NCBI RefSeq assembly: GCF_006440675.2
Contig: NZ_CP083951.1
Coordinates: 2,389,501 to 2,453,500 of the forward strand
Source: Mesorhizobium sp. B2-8-5
Lineage (GTDB): Bacteria; Pseudomonadota; Alphaproteobacteria; Rhizobiales; Rhizobiaceae
Direction: 5' to 3'
DNA: 64,000 nt
The position numbers and the translations under genes are program-made. Below are positions 17,160-24,770 of the stretch, one piece after another. The notes below the pieces were generated by a model. It made no database searches. It saw only the letters and a list, made by a program, of their open reading frames with translations, and had not been told where the DNA came from. Position 1 is the stretch's first letter. Each line of letters opens with the position of its first letter.

Positions 17160-17466
17160 AGGACGCCTTGTCGATGAGCGGCGCCTTCCGCTTCGGAGGC
17201 ACATAGCGCGTCTTCAGAGTGACTATTTCGGCATCGACGGTGACACGAATGCCGAGGTTCACGGTGACCTTTGCCCCATCGACATGCGTGACATCGCCAC
17301 CAGCTCGATCGGCCGACCCTTGCTGACCTTCGATGTCCGGTCGAGGATCGAATGCGGCTGGTTGTAGCCAGGGATTGCGACGCTGACGCGATCCTCGTGT
17401 GACTCGCCGGCGCACCGTCGCCATGATCGCGACCTCGTCGCCAATGTTGATGTTACCCTTCGCCAT
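17158..17466 (-). pseudogene. Small protein of unknown function, apparently frameshifted
   Basis: The frame starts MAKGNINIGDEVAIMATVRR and ends LKTRYVPPKRKAPLIDKAS, but its middle (GSRQRRNPWLQPAAFDPRP) reads like a shadow. The overlapping minus-strand frame supplies a sensible middle (EDRVSVAIPGYNQPHSILD). Two compensating frameshifts would join start, middle and end into one protein of about 100 residues. The C-terminal VPPKRK..IDK motif recurs in the fragment at 29130-29225. Function unknown. Confidence 0.5.
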
Positions 17467-17799
17467 GCCCTTGAGTGTGCGACGGCTGGGTTCGTCAAGC
17501 CTTCGCTAATATTCTCGCTGCCTGCTCATTCGTTGCCTTCCTGGCGGCGCAAAGCCTGGACGCCGCCCCAAGCTAGCGGCCCGACAGTTCCGCGTTGGGG
17601 TGCGTGGGTTAAACCGCCGGGCCTAACCGACTCGTAGGGGAGAGTCGGCTAATCGGAAGCTAAATTAGCATAATTGCATTGACATAAGTTTTTATGTCTT
17701 TCCACCGGTTTCGCTGCCGAGTTCGCGCTGCTTTCCGCTGTCCCCCGACCAGCCTGTCGCGCATCTTTCCACTTAGCGAACCCTACTCCAGTAACTCTG

Positions 17800-17827
17800 C
17801 CGCTGGCTTTGGCCGGCGGGCTTCTTT
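17800..17827 (+). terminator. GC hairpin, repeat family copy 6
   Basis: CCGCTGGC and GCCGGCGG form an 8-bp stem, followed by GCTTCTTTG. CTACTCCAGTAACT upstream is shared with copy 4. It lies at the 3' end of the second DUF6894 gene, on the opposite strand. Confidence 0.55.
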
Positions 17828-17840
17828 GTCGGGCTCAACC

Positions 17841-18116
17841 CTAGTCGCGCTCAGCCTCCATGCGCGGGATGTAGAGCGCATCGCCTGAAGGCACTTTCGC
17901 CGCGAACTGAAGCGTGAACAGGAGATGATTCTCATCATCCGTCACATTCATGATCCAAGGCGTCATATGCTCCCAGAAAGACTGCTTGCTGTCGTTTATC
18001 ATCTCGCCAGCAGTGCGCACTGCTTCCTGCCGCGCCGCGTCTAAATCCGGGAGATCGACCCCTTCAGGGTCGGGGACGAAGGTGCCGTTGTCAACGTGGA
18101 AATAGTATCTGGTCAT
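17841..18116 (-). CDS. DUF6894-family small protein, copy 2
   Basis: 91 residues, MTRYYFHVDNGTFVPDPEG, then VDLPDLDAARQEAVRTAGEM. It is nearly identical to the gene at 15851-16126, including the central WIMNxTDDENHLLFTLQFAA block. An upstream ATG at 18137 would add seven residues, but the paralogue starts at the MTxYYFH Met. The duplicated DNA covers at least 350 bases, from the hairpin to the 5' leader. No function is known. Confidence 0.8.
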   Translation of the reverse strand: MTRYYFHVDNGTFVPDPEGVDLPDLDAARQEAVRTAGEMINDSKQSFWEHMTPWIMNVTDDENHLLFTLQFAAKVPSGDALYIPRMEAERD

Positions 18117-18209
18117 GCTGCTCTGGCCCGTGAACAAGCTCCAACGCTCTCAGCGCAACTTTGTTTCTCCCGAGATTGGGTAGTGGGTCAGTTTGAAATT
18201 TGACGGCGA

Positions 18210-18340
18210 TCAGTGCAGGCTCTTCAAAAGCGCATCAATCTCCTCTGGCCAATCCGTCGGCACCAGAAAGAATGGATGTAGCTCGCCACTTGCGCGCGGA
18301 CTTCCTGGTTACCGATGACGGTAAGGGGATCGCGTTCCAT
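18210..18340 (-). pseudogene. Possible broken small gene
   Basis: ATG at 18340 opens MERDPLTVIGNQEVRA. One frame away the reading continues GELHPFFLVPTDWPEEIDAL and stops at 18210. Joining them needs one frameshift near 18295 and gives about 43 residues. The acidic, Trp/Pro-rich end looks like real coding sequence, but no family is assigned. A GGGAGTGA ribosome site lies just upstream of the ATG. Confidence 0.35.
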
Positions 18341-18458
18341 CAGTCACTCCCTTAAAAAAAGGAAGAGCCGAAGGCGCCTCCGGCATACCCTCACTCCGGC
18401 TTTTCCCGATGAGCGAAGATGCACCCGGGACCACTACATGCCCAACCACCCAGCCATG

Positions 18459-18701
18459 TTAATGGTTGCGGCTCTCAGTTCCTATTTCGGCAACGCGCTT
18501 TTTGTAAGGGCACCGAGTTGTCGTCTTCTCGACTTCCTTAGCCTCGATTAGCGCGACGATATCGCCAATCTCCCAAAGCTTGTCAGTCACACCAGCGGCC
18601 ATTGCCGACGTCATGCGGTAGTGAGGCGTGGATGCGAACAAAGTTGTAATACATGAAGTGCAGCGCTACCGCGTTGGCGTGGGCTTCCACCTTCTTTGAG
18701 A
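18459..18701 (-). pseudogene. C-terminal remnant of an IS transposase, split by the IS1595-type element
   Basis: Minus-strand reading gives SKKVEAHANAVALHFMYYNF, then VRIHASLP. After a frameshift it continues MTSAMAAGVTDKLWEIGDIV and ALIEA. This is a familiar IS1-like/DDE transposase C-terminus. The upstream part of the same reading frame (MRRFTRLTNGFSK) is found at 21026-21090, 2.3 kb away. Removing the intervening element and one copy of CTTTGAGA restores a continuous reading frame. The gene was already a remnant or has decayed since. Confidence 0.7.
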
Positions 18702-18762
18702 GGCGATTATCTGGTTGACAAACCCAAAGTGATTACGTGGGGTAAGGACATAGGAGATTTCC

Positions 18763-19482
18763 ATGTCCATTCTGTCCCGCCCCGAGTTCCATGACGAAGC
18801 AAAGGCTTTCGAGCATGTGGAGTCAATACTGTGGCCGAATGGTCCGGTTTGCCCCAAGTGCGGTAGCGTTGATCGCCACTACGCATTGAAGGGTGTTCGC
18901 ACTAAGCCTTCCAAGAAGAACCCGAACGGTGTCGAGCGTCACGGCCTGTACAAGTGCAGCGCCTGCCGCTCGCAGTTCACCGTCCGCATGGGAACGATCT
19001 TCGAGGAAAGCCATCTGCCGCTGACCAAGTGGCTACAGGCCATCCACCTTATGTGCGCCTCTAAGAAGGGTATCAGCGCTCACCAGATGCACCGCATACT
19101 CGAATGCACCTATGAGGCAGCTTGGTTCCTGTGCCACCGCATTCGCCTTGCAATGGCGTCTGGCGAGCTTGCCCCGATGGGTAGCAACGGCAAGACCGTC
19201 GAGGTTGACGAGACCTACATTGGTCGTCTTAAGGGCACTCCTGTGAAGCCCGGCGGCGGCTCTCACAAGAATACCTTTGTCACGCTGGTAGAGCGTGGTG
19301 GGCGCGCCCGTTCCTTCCACGTTGATACCGCCCGCATTGGCACGATCATGCCGATTGTCCGCGCCAACATCGCCAAGGAAAGCGCGTTGATGACGGACGA
19401 GGCTGGCATGTATCGCCGCGTTGGCCAGGAATTCGCCTCGCATGATGTCGTGACGCACTCTAGAATCGCCCGAAACCGATGA
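18763..19482 (+). CDS. IS1595-family transposase, C-terminally truncated
   Basis: 239 residues. An N-terminal zinc ribbon (CPKCGSVDRHYALKG ... YKCSACRSQFTV) is followed by the ISXO2-like DDE domain with VEVDETYIGRLKG (first Asp) and ESALMTDEAGMYR (second Asp). Full-length relatives continue for about 60-80 residues past FASHDVVTHS and carry the last catalytic acidic residue in a TNxxEG-type motif. Here the frame ends RIARNR after a short unrelated tail. The enzyme is probably inactive, so the element may now move only in trans. Confidence 0.88.
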   Translation: MSILSRPEFHDEAKAFEHVESILWPNGPVCPKCGSVDRHYALKGVRTKPSKKNPNGVERHGLYKCSACRSQFTVRMGTIFEESHLPLTKWLQAIHLMCASKKGISAHQMHRILECTYEAAWFLCHRIRLAMASGELAPMGSNGKTVEVDETYIGRLKGTPVKPGGGSHKNTFVTLVERGGRARSFHVDTARIGTIMPIVRANIAKESALMTDEAGMYRRVGQEFASHDVVTHSRIARNR

Positions 19483-19525
19483 GGGTGCAGGCAAGCCTGA
19501 CCCCGAAGTTGATAAGGGTAAAGTC

Positions 19526-19724
19526 ATGGAAAACAAAAACCAATCGCCAGCTTGGGACCCATTCCCGCAGACCCCGCCCCCCGCCGGCTCAGCCGACGTT
19601 AAAACCAATCGTTTTCGATATGGAAACCGTGTCGGGTCACTACCAATTCGACAACGCCGACGATCTGTCGGAGTTCATTCAAAAGCTGGAAAAAATCAAA
19701 GGGCTGATGCCATCGAAGCATTAG
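19526..19724 (+). pseudogene. Passenger gene of the transposon, frameshifted
   Basis: ATG at 19526 reads MENKNQSPAWDPFPQTPPPA, then degenerates into an Arg-rich run. The neighbouring frame gives PIVFDMETVSGHYQFDNADD, then LSEFIQKLEKIKG, and stops at 19724. A single frameshift near 19595 would join the two into about 65 residues. AAAGTCATG context and the acidic C-terminus suggest a once-real gene. Unknown family. Confidence 0.5.
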
Positions 19725-19729
19725 GGATC

Positions 19730-19903
19730 ATGAAAGAAAAAACCCAAAAAGAGAAATTCGAGGAGGCTGCGCGCGAACTCGGCACCGACCAATCCGACGA
19801 AGCCTTTGAGGCTGCCGTCAATAAGATCGCCCACGCGCCCAAGCTCACCAACGAGCAGATAAAGGAACTGGCGCGCCGGAAGCGCGACAAGGCCAAGGGC
19901 TAA
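19730..19903 (+). CDS. Small charged protein, transposon passenger
   Basis: 57 residues, MKEKTQKEKFEEAARELGTD, then QSDEAFEAAVNKIAHAPKLT and a Lys/Arg-rich end. It is predicted helical throughout, without cysteines or membrane segments. It starts 5 bases after the preceding reading frame ends, so the two were probably one operon. I recognise no function. Its placement inside the inverted repeats marks it as passenger cargo. Confidence 0.6.
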   Translation: MKEKTQKEKFEEAARELGTDQSDEAFEAAVNKIAHAPKLTNEQIKELARRKRDKAKG

Positions 19904-19972
19904 GGCAATCACCCTTCGTTCGCGATATGAGCGCAAGCTAACGTAAGGTCATGCCGGTACAGCGTCGGCCGC

Positions 19973-20167
19973 CTACTGGTGACTTTCGCTTTGCACTATC
20001 CATTCCACCAAGTCGGGATCGACAGTCGATGAGCCGGTATATGTAGCAATCAGCTGCGCGGCCAATTCTCGCCACTTGCTCTCCGGCGTGCTCTCGTCCT
20101 TCACGGCCTTATGGAAGGCCGTCCGCAAGATGTCGGCATCGAATGGAGATAGGCCGCGTTTCGCCAT
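19973..20167 (-). CDS. Small helical protein of unknown function, transposon passenger
   Basis: 64 residues, MAKRGLSPFDADILRTAFHK, then AVKDESTPESKWRELAAQLI. GAGGGGA 5 bases before the ATG is a strong ribosome site. It is soluble and acidic at the C-terminus (VDPDLVEWIVQSE). It is transcribed against the transposase. The sequence gCGCAAGCTAACGTAAGGTC beyond its 3' end recurs at 20582, next to the third minus-strand gene. Confidence 0.6.
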   Translation of the reverse strand: MAKRGLSPFDADILRTAFHKAVKDESTPESKWRELAAQLIATYTGSSTVDPDLVEWIVQSESHQ

Positions 20168-20286
20168 TGTCCCCTCATAAATGGCGGGGCGAAAACCATC
20201 CCCCGCGAATGAGCGATTTATATCCCTACACGACCTATTTCGCGAGTCTCACCGTTGCATGAGCGAGGAGCGGGCCAACGATGCCA

Positions 20287-20472
20287 CTAATGCGTCGAGT
20301 CGTCGTCATCCCCTTCGCCTTCCTCCGCTTCCTCAAGAGCCTTGAGTAGCGAGACGAAGTTAAGCGGCAACACCGGATCGATTTCCAGCCCTAAAAGCTT
20401 GTGTAATGCGCGGCGGTTTTGCTCGTCTCGGATCATCGAGCGGATGGCTTCGCCGCTAGCCTTTTGTGCCAT
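20287..20472 (-). CDS. Small acidic protein of unknown function, transposon passenger
   Basis: 61 residues from MAQKASGEAIRSMIRDEQNR, ending in an acidic run (EEAEEGEGDDDD). An earlier ATG at 20499 would add nine residues of basic sequence. No known domain. It lies between the two copies of the CGCAAGCTAACG repeat, within the IS1595-type element, on the strand opposite the transposase. Confidence 0.55.
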   Translation of the reverse strand: MAQKASGEAIRSMIRDEQNRRALHKLLGLEIDPVLPLNFVSLLKALEEAEEGEGDDDDSTH

Positions 20473-20669
20473 GAGATTTCGTCCCCGAATCGAATCCAAC
20501 TCCCGTTAGCCAGGAAGGTTCCAATCCAGTCGAAAGTTTTGGCTGTGCGGCCTGTCGAGGACCATATTCCCATTTCACTTAGCGCAAGCTAACGCAAGGT
20601 CATGCTGATGCGGCTTGCATGCCCCAAAAGCTCCGGCGCCGACCCCTCAGCGCCGGGACTTTTTCGTTG

Positions 20670-20861
20670 TTAAGACCGTGTGACGTTATTCAGACCTAGG
20701 CGCATGCGCTGTCCTTCCGCGTAGGATAGCGCATATTCTTCCAGTTCAAATGATCGGGTGAGTTCTTGGTCGTTTTCGATGACGCGGACGAGCCATTCGC
20801 CAGAGACTTCCGCCAGTTCGACCCGCGCGGCCGGGCTGCGGAATAGAACCACGTTATCCAT
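20670..20861 (-). CDS. Small protein of unknown function, transposon passenger with a paralogue at 31308
   Basis: 63 residues, MDNVVLFRSPAARVELAEVS, then GEWLVRVIENDQELTRSFEL. The middle and end (EWLVRVIEN ... SYAEGQRMRLGL) match EWVVRVVEK ... AFADVERSRLGL in the protein at 31308-31496. GGGGAGGCACTGCG precedes the ATG. The relation suggests that this cargo gene also exists outside the element as a stand-alone family. Function unknown. Confidence 0.62.
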   Translation of the reverse strand: MDNVVLFRSPAARVELAEVSGEWLVRVIENDQELTRSFELEEYALSYAEGQRMRLGLNNVTRS

Positions 20862-21025
20862 CGCAGTGCCTCCCCAGAGAGCAAGGGTAACGTCGATTTT
20901 TATAATTCCGTCGAGATCGGTTGTTCAAGCTGATTCGATTGTACGTTTTCATACCAAGAGATAGCTTGCCGGCCCGTGCTGATTATATTCCTATTTCGCT
21001 TTGGGTTTTCAACCAGATAATCGCC

Positions 21026-21090
21026 CTTTGAGAAGCCGTTGGTCAGGCGCGTGAAGCGGCGCATATGCATCCGCATGGTGGAACGGAAAC
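21026..21090 (-). pseudogene. Upstream part of the split IS transposase remnant
   Basis: Minus-strand reading RSTMRMHMRRFTRLTNGFSK runs exactly into the target duplication CTTTGAGA. The continuation (KVEAHANAVALHF) is at 18459-18701. MRMxMRRFTRLTNGFSKK is a familiar transposase stretch. Further upstream the reading degenerates, so most of the original gene is gone. Confidence 0.62.
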
Positions 21091-21138
21091 GGCCATGCCA
21101 TATTGAATCAAATTCGAAATGGCGTCGGGGTAACCTCG

Positions 21139-21246
21139 GTGCGTCTGACGTTCATACCGCCGTTGATGCCGACGCTCGTGGACAAGCCGCCAGAAGGCGA
21201 TGGCTGGATGCACGAGCTCAAGTTCGACGGCTACCGCTCTCAGTAG
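21139..21246 (+). pseudogene. ligD fragment (ATP-dependent DNA ligase motif I region)
   Basis: A 35-codon frame, VRLTFIPPLMPTLVDKPPEG, then DGWMHELKFDGYRSQ and a stop. ELKFDGYR is ligase motif I with the AMP-accepting Lys; LVDKPPEGDGWMHE is typical of LigD ligase domains. Only the first part of the domain remains. It lies 240 bases upstream of the intact Ku gene, the usual ligD partner, so the original locus was probably ligD-ku. Another, longer ligD remnant is at 28007. Confidence 0.8.
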
Positions 21247-21489
21247 CTCAGAGAGGATTGGAGTGCGGACCACGGCTCACCTGGGAACAAGTTTGGCCCT
21301 GCCGGCCTGTGTTCCAGGCGGACGCGTTCCCCTCTCGCCGCCGTTGGCTCAGGCCAGATGCCCGTCGCTGCATTTCCTTCCGACGACGGGCATCTTCTTG
21401 CATCTGCGCGTCTTTGAGCCGACGCGGAACCATTGTGGCGAGGCCAAGTTTCCCCCGTCAGGATGTTCCACAAATCATGAGTTGACCAA

Positions 21490-22314
21490 ATGGCGGCACC
21501 ACGCGCGGTATGGAAAGGATTCCTCAAGGTCGGATCGGTGACTTGCGGGGTCAAGCTGGTCGGGGCGACCACCGAGGCCGGCAAGGTCCATTTCAAGATC
21601 CTGAGCCGCGAGGACGGACTTCCCGTCAAGAGCGCCTATGTCGACGAGCAGACAGGCGACGTGGTTCCCGCGGAAGACCAGATCAAAGGCTATGAGGTGG
21701 AGAAGGGCGAGTTTCTCGAAATCGAGCCGGACGAAATCAAGAAACTGAAGCTCACGTCGCAGCACACGCTCGATGTTGAAGGGTTCGTTTCGATTGACGA
21801 GATCGACACGCGCTATCTGGAAAAGCCCTATTACGTCATTCCGGCCGACGGCGCCGCTGTGGAGGCGTTTTCGGTGCTGCGTGAAGCCATGGTCAAGAAG
21901 CGGGTCGCGGCGCGATCCTGCGTTGTCCTCTACCAGCGCGGCAGGGAGGTGATTATTCAGCCATTCGGCAAGGGAATGCTGCTGACCGAACTGCGCACGC
22001 ATAACGAGATGATTTCGGAAAACAGCGTCTTCGACGATCTGAAGAGCCCGAAGTACGACAAGGATTTGCTCGAAATTGCCGGGCTCCTGATCGACAAGAA
22101 GGTGACTAAGTTCGACCCATCGAAGTTCGAAAATACCTATGAGGATGCGTTGATCGCAATGATCGACGCCAAGCGCAAGGGCAAGAAGCCGCCCAAGCCG
22201 GCACAGAAACCCGAGGAGAATGTTGTCGACCTCGCCGCCGTACTGAAGAAGAGCCTCGCCAAGGAGGGCATTAGGCCGGCGCCAAAGTCGAAGCCTGCAC
22301 GAAAATCGGCCTAG
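21490..22314 (+). CDS. ku: Non-homologous end-joining protein Ku
   Basis: 274 residues, close to the usual bacterial Ku size. The Ku core is clear: WKGFLKVGSVTCGVKLVGAT at the N-terminus, then VPAEDQIKGYEVEKGEFLEI, RYLEKPYYVIPADGAAVEAF and ELRTHNEMI. The Lys/Pro-rich C-terminus (KSKPARKSA) is the known DNA- or LigD-interacting tail. Ku binds double-strand ends as a homodimer and recruits LigD. Here every ligD copy in the window is broken, so it must work with a LigD elsewhere or be orphaned. Confidence 0.95.
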   Translation: MAAPRAVWKGFLKVGSVTCGVKLVGATTEAGKVHFKILSREDGLPVKSAYVDEQTGDVVPAEDQIKGYEVEKGEFLEIEPDEIKKLKLTSQHTLDVEGFVSIDEIDTRYLEKPYYVIPADGAAVEAFSVLREAMVKKRVAARSCVVLYQRGREVIIQPFGKGMLLTELRTHNEMISENSVFDDLKSPKYDKDLLEIAGLLIDKKVTKFDPSKFENTYEDALIAMIDAKRKGKKPPKPAQKPEENVVDLAAVLKKSLAKEGIRPAPKSKPARKSA

Positions 22315-22356
22315 TAGCTTCCCAAGATCATCTTCGTCGTTTCCGCGGGAAACTCC

Positions 22357-22950
22357 ATGTGCAACGACTACGAGCAGCACGTCGCCTGGGCAGAATATTG
22401 CCGGATGATGGAATCGTTGGCGCTGAATATCCCGACCCATCAAACCGAGCTTGATCTTCCCCAAGCTGACGACATTCGCATCAACGATCCGGCGCCGATC
22501 ATGCGTGCTGCCGGGGACGGCGTTGAACTTGCGTCGATGACGTTTGGTTTTCCGCCGGCCGGCCCGAAGGGAGGGCCGGTGTTCAACTTCCGGTCCGAAG
22601 GACGTCGTTTTGCTGACAGCAAACGCTGCCTCGTGCCGGCATCGGCGTTCTTCGAGTTCACGGGCACGAAATATCCAAAAGCCAAACACCGCTTCACGTT
22701 GAACGGTGCTCCATTCCTAACCATTGCCGGGCTCTGGCGTGAGGCGGCCGGCAACAAGCCGCCCACCTTCACGATGTTGACGACCGATCCTGGGCCGGAT
22801 GTCGCGCCGTATCACAATCGGCAGGTGGTCGTTCTTCAGCCTGAGAATTGGAGAGTCTGGCTCGATCTGTCGAGACCGGAAAGCGAGTTGTTGCGACCCT
22901 TGCCGGCGGGATCGTTATCCGTTGAAACGGTACGGCCAGAGCGCGCCTGA
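22357..22950 (+). CDS. SOS response-associated peptidase (SRAP/YedK-HMCES family)
   Basis: 197 residues starting MCNDYEQH, with the invariant Cys2 that crosslinks to abasic sites after Met removal. Later motifs are VFNFRSEGRRFADSKRCLVP and ASAFFEF (catalytic Glu), and PYHNRQVV with the conserved His. The family protects abasic sites in single-stranded DNA by forming a DNA-protein crosslink. It follows Ku by about 40 bases on the same strand, so they may form a repair operon. No LexA-type box was seen directly upstream. Confidence 0.9.
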   Translation: MCNDYEQHVAWAEYCRMMESLALNIPTHQTELDLPQADDIRINDPAPIMRAAGDGVELASMTFGFPPAGPKGGPVFNFRSEGRRFADSKRCLVPASAFFEFTGTKYPKAKHRFTLNGAPFLTIAGLWREAAGNKPPTFTMLTTDPGPDVAPYHNRQVVVLQPENWRVWLDLSRPESELLRPLPAGSLSVETVRPERA

Positions 22951-22952
22951 GT

Positions 22953-23333
22953 TCAGTTCCGCAGGACTTCCGGCACACTGAGAGGTCCAATCTCGAAGAT
23001 CCGCTGATAGACGCCCTTGCGGCGCCAGGCGCCACGTGCTCGGCCATTCTCCCGGTCATGCTTGGGATCGAACATGAACCCGCCGAAGTGCTCAAAGAAG
23101 GCGGCGGCGGCATCGCGATCTGCGAAACAGTGCAGTCGCCATTGCTCCTGCTTGCCGTCTTCCCAGATCGCAATCACCGATCGCGTCCGGCATGATAGCC
23201 CTTGCTCCTCGAGAAACCGTCGGATCAGCGTGAAGTTGTATGCTGTGCAGATGTCGTCGGGCAGGGCGACCTGGTGCGGCATCTCGCGATCGATGACCGT
23301 TGGCGGCGGAATACTGCGATTTCGTCTCACCAT
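22953..23333 (-). CDS. Conserved-looking protein of unknown function, second gene of an SOS-box operon
   Basis: 126 residues from MVRRNRSIPPPTVIDREMPH. The start overlaps the preceding gene's stop (ATGGTGA), implying coupled translation; the long frame up to 23438 is inside that gene. The middle, YNFTLIRRFLEEQ and HCFADRDAAAAFFEHFGGF, suggests a small alpha/beta fold, possibly DNA- or nucleotide-related, but no family is recognised. It is convergent with the SRAP gene, whose stop is only a few bases away. Confidence 0.7.
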   Translation of the reverse strand: MVRRNRSIPPPTVIDREMPHQVALPDDICTAYNFTLIRRFLEEQGLSCRTRSVIAIWEDGKQEQWRLHCFADRDAAAAFFEHFGGFMFDPKHDRENGRARGAWRRKGVYQRIFEIGPLSVPEVLRN

Positions 23334-24073
23334 GCCGGGGGCAGAAAACCCTGCAGGCGCATTGCCGCGAGTGTAAGTGCAATTGCCGCGTTGGCAGGAG
23401 GCTTCTCCATGTGTTGATAGCCATCTGAGCAACGCCACGCAGCCACGCTCAAATCGTCGTGCTCATCCCTGTCGCGATCCGGCTCGATGATGCGAGCATC
23501 GCATGGTTCGTGGTCGACTTCGATCGTCCATTTGGGAAGGGATTTCTTGGTGATCTCCACAATCTGTGCCAGTTTGCCCGTGAGATAGGGGAGCTCCATT
23601 TCGGCCGCGTCTTCGGGTGTGCACGGCCCATCGATCCAGCCCATTACGTAACAGGTATCGATATCGAGTTGCCGGTCGGGACCAATGGCCGTCTCCAAGC
23701 GCTCGATGATCTCCCGGTATCGCCCCTGCCTGTCCGGCCATGTAGCAAGGTTCGCCGTCTTCACCCTCGGTTCAACTGGACCGATCCCCAAAACCCGGTG
23801 CGGGCGAACGACCTTGTCTTCGAGCCATCCCGCACAGCAAGCTTGGCAAGCGGCGCGTTCGGCCTCGTACCAGACGCTGGCTGCCGTCTCCTGTTTCTTG
23901 CTGGGCTCTGGAAAGTCAGGAAAATTCTCTTTCATCCAGGGATCGGCTGCCAGCATCCCGTTGACAGCATCTTCGTATGAAATTCCCGAGCGGGCGAAAA
24001 CAGCCTCCGCGGCCGCGACGCCGCGGCACAACTCTTCCCAGGTTGCATTCTCAATCACCAGTCGAAGCGGCAT
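23327..24073 (-). CDS. Protein of unknown function behind a LexA-type SOS box
   Basis: 248 residues, MPLRLVIENATWEELCRGVA and on. It has several Cys (ACQACCAG near residue 77, DTCYVMGW near 142), a mid-region rich in charged helices and no membrane segment. I do not recognise a domain. GAAC-N7-GAAC lies 32-46 bases upstream of the ATG. GGAGGCACGA precedes the start. It is followed by a coupled second gene. The pairing with Ku, SRAP and ligD remnants suggests a DNA-damage role, but that is inference. Confidence 0.72.
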   Translation of the reverse strand: MPLRLVIENATWEELCRGVAAAEAVFARSGISYEDAVNGMLAADPWMKENFPDFPEPSKKQETAASVWYEAERAACQACCAGWLEDKVVRPHRVLGIGPVEPRVKTANLATWPDRQGRYREIIERLETAIGPDRQLDIDTCYVMGWIDGPCTPEDAAEMELPYLTGKLAQIVEITKKSLPKWTIEVDHEPCDARIIEPDRDRDEHDDLSVAAWRCSDGYQHMEKPPANAAIALTLAAMRLQGFLPPAW

Positions 24074-24104
24074 TCGTGCCTCCTGTGGCTATCATGCAAG
24101 AAGT

Positions 24105-24119
24105 GAACAAAATAGGAAC
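24105..24119 (-). promoter_or_regulatory. Alphaproteobacterial LexA (SOS) box
   Basis: GAACAAAATAGGAAC is GAAC-N7-GAAC, the LexA operator form reported for Rhizobiales. It stands 32 bases upstream of the start at 24073 and about 105 bases upstream of the divergent gene at 24225. Only a direct-repeat match is seen; binding is inferred. Confidence 0.6.
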
Positions 24120-24224
24120 AAAACTGTCAAGCTGCCATTGACCGGCTAGGAATTTGTTCTCTATTCAAAGGGGATCAGCATTTCGGAGGAATAGGCGGTC
24201 GCCCAAGCGTCCGGCTGCGGAGCT

Positions 24225-24683
24225 ATGGGGAAAACAGCAGAGGACAATTTCCGAATCGAGGTGTGGGATCGCGACGAGGTCGCCCCTATCGAAACCATAT
24301 CGCGATCACCGGATTTCGTCGTGTCGCAGGCCGGATGGCAAGCGGCAATTCGGCGTCGGCCGGGAATGCTGCTCATTCATCGAAACGCCAATTACGCAAT
24401 GGAGAAGCTGCTCACACCTGGCGAGCCAACAGTTCCTCTCGAGACGATAGTGGACGGTAGCATCCACGCCGGTCTCGATGTGGCGCTTGGCGATCTCCGA
24501 AGCTGGCACACGCTTCGGGCCTGGTGCAAAAACTGCTCGCATCATGCATCGGTGAAACCCGAGGCGCTCATCAAACGCTATGGCAAGGCCGCGCTGTTCA
24601 GTTCTGTGGAGCGGGCGCTTTTTTGCACAAGTTGTAATCGAGGTGGACCAGTTCGCCTCGAAATCCTGTCGCTGCCTCGATGA
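24225..24683 (+). CDS. Protein of unknown function with a possible Cys/His metal site
   Basis: 152 residues, MGKTAEDNFRIEVWDRDEVA and on. The C-terminal half has WCKNCSHH and FCTSCNRGG, two CxxC pairs that could form one zinc site. The N-terminal half (RNANYAMEKLLTPGEPTVPL) looks globular. It is divergent from the SOS-box gene pair and could share the control region. No known family recognised. Confidence 0.6.
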   Translation: MGKTAEDNFRIEVWDRDEVAPIETISRSPDFVVSQAGWQAAIRRRPGMLLIHRNANYAMEKLLTPGEPTVPLETIVDGSIHAGLDVALGDLRSWHTLRAWCKNCSHHASVKPEALIKRYGKAALFSSVERALFCTSCNRGGPVRLEILSLPR

Positions 24684-24770
24684 ACGGTTTGGACAGCGAC
24701 TTTCCAGGTTGAGGTTGGAACAACGGTGGCAAGCGAAGATTAGGACACCCTAACGCATGGGAGCGCGGCG

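Larger units (their letters stand above)
18702..21025. mobile_element. IS1595-family transposon with passenger genes (2,324 bp, bounded)
   Basis: The ends are inverted repeats: GGCGATTATCTGGTTGACAA at 18702 and GGCGATTATCTGGTTGAAAA read inward from 21025, both continuing ACCCAAAG-like. CTTTGAGA flanks both sides (18694-18701 and 21026-21033), an 8-bp target duplication as expected for IS1595-type elements. Inside are a truncated IS1595 transposase and at least five small genes on both strands, which is far more than a plain IS carries. The target is an older transposase gene. Boundaries are read directly from the sequence. Confidence 0.82.

Noticed and set aside
15662..17827. GC hairpin repeats as a CRISPR array
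   Set aside because: Copies are imperfect, unevenly spaced by 100-700 bases and lie beside genes; no cas gene is present.
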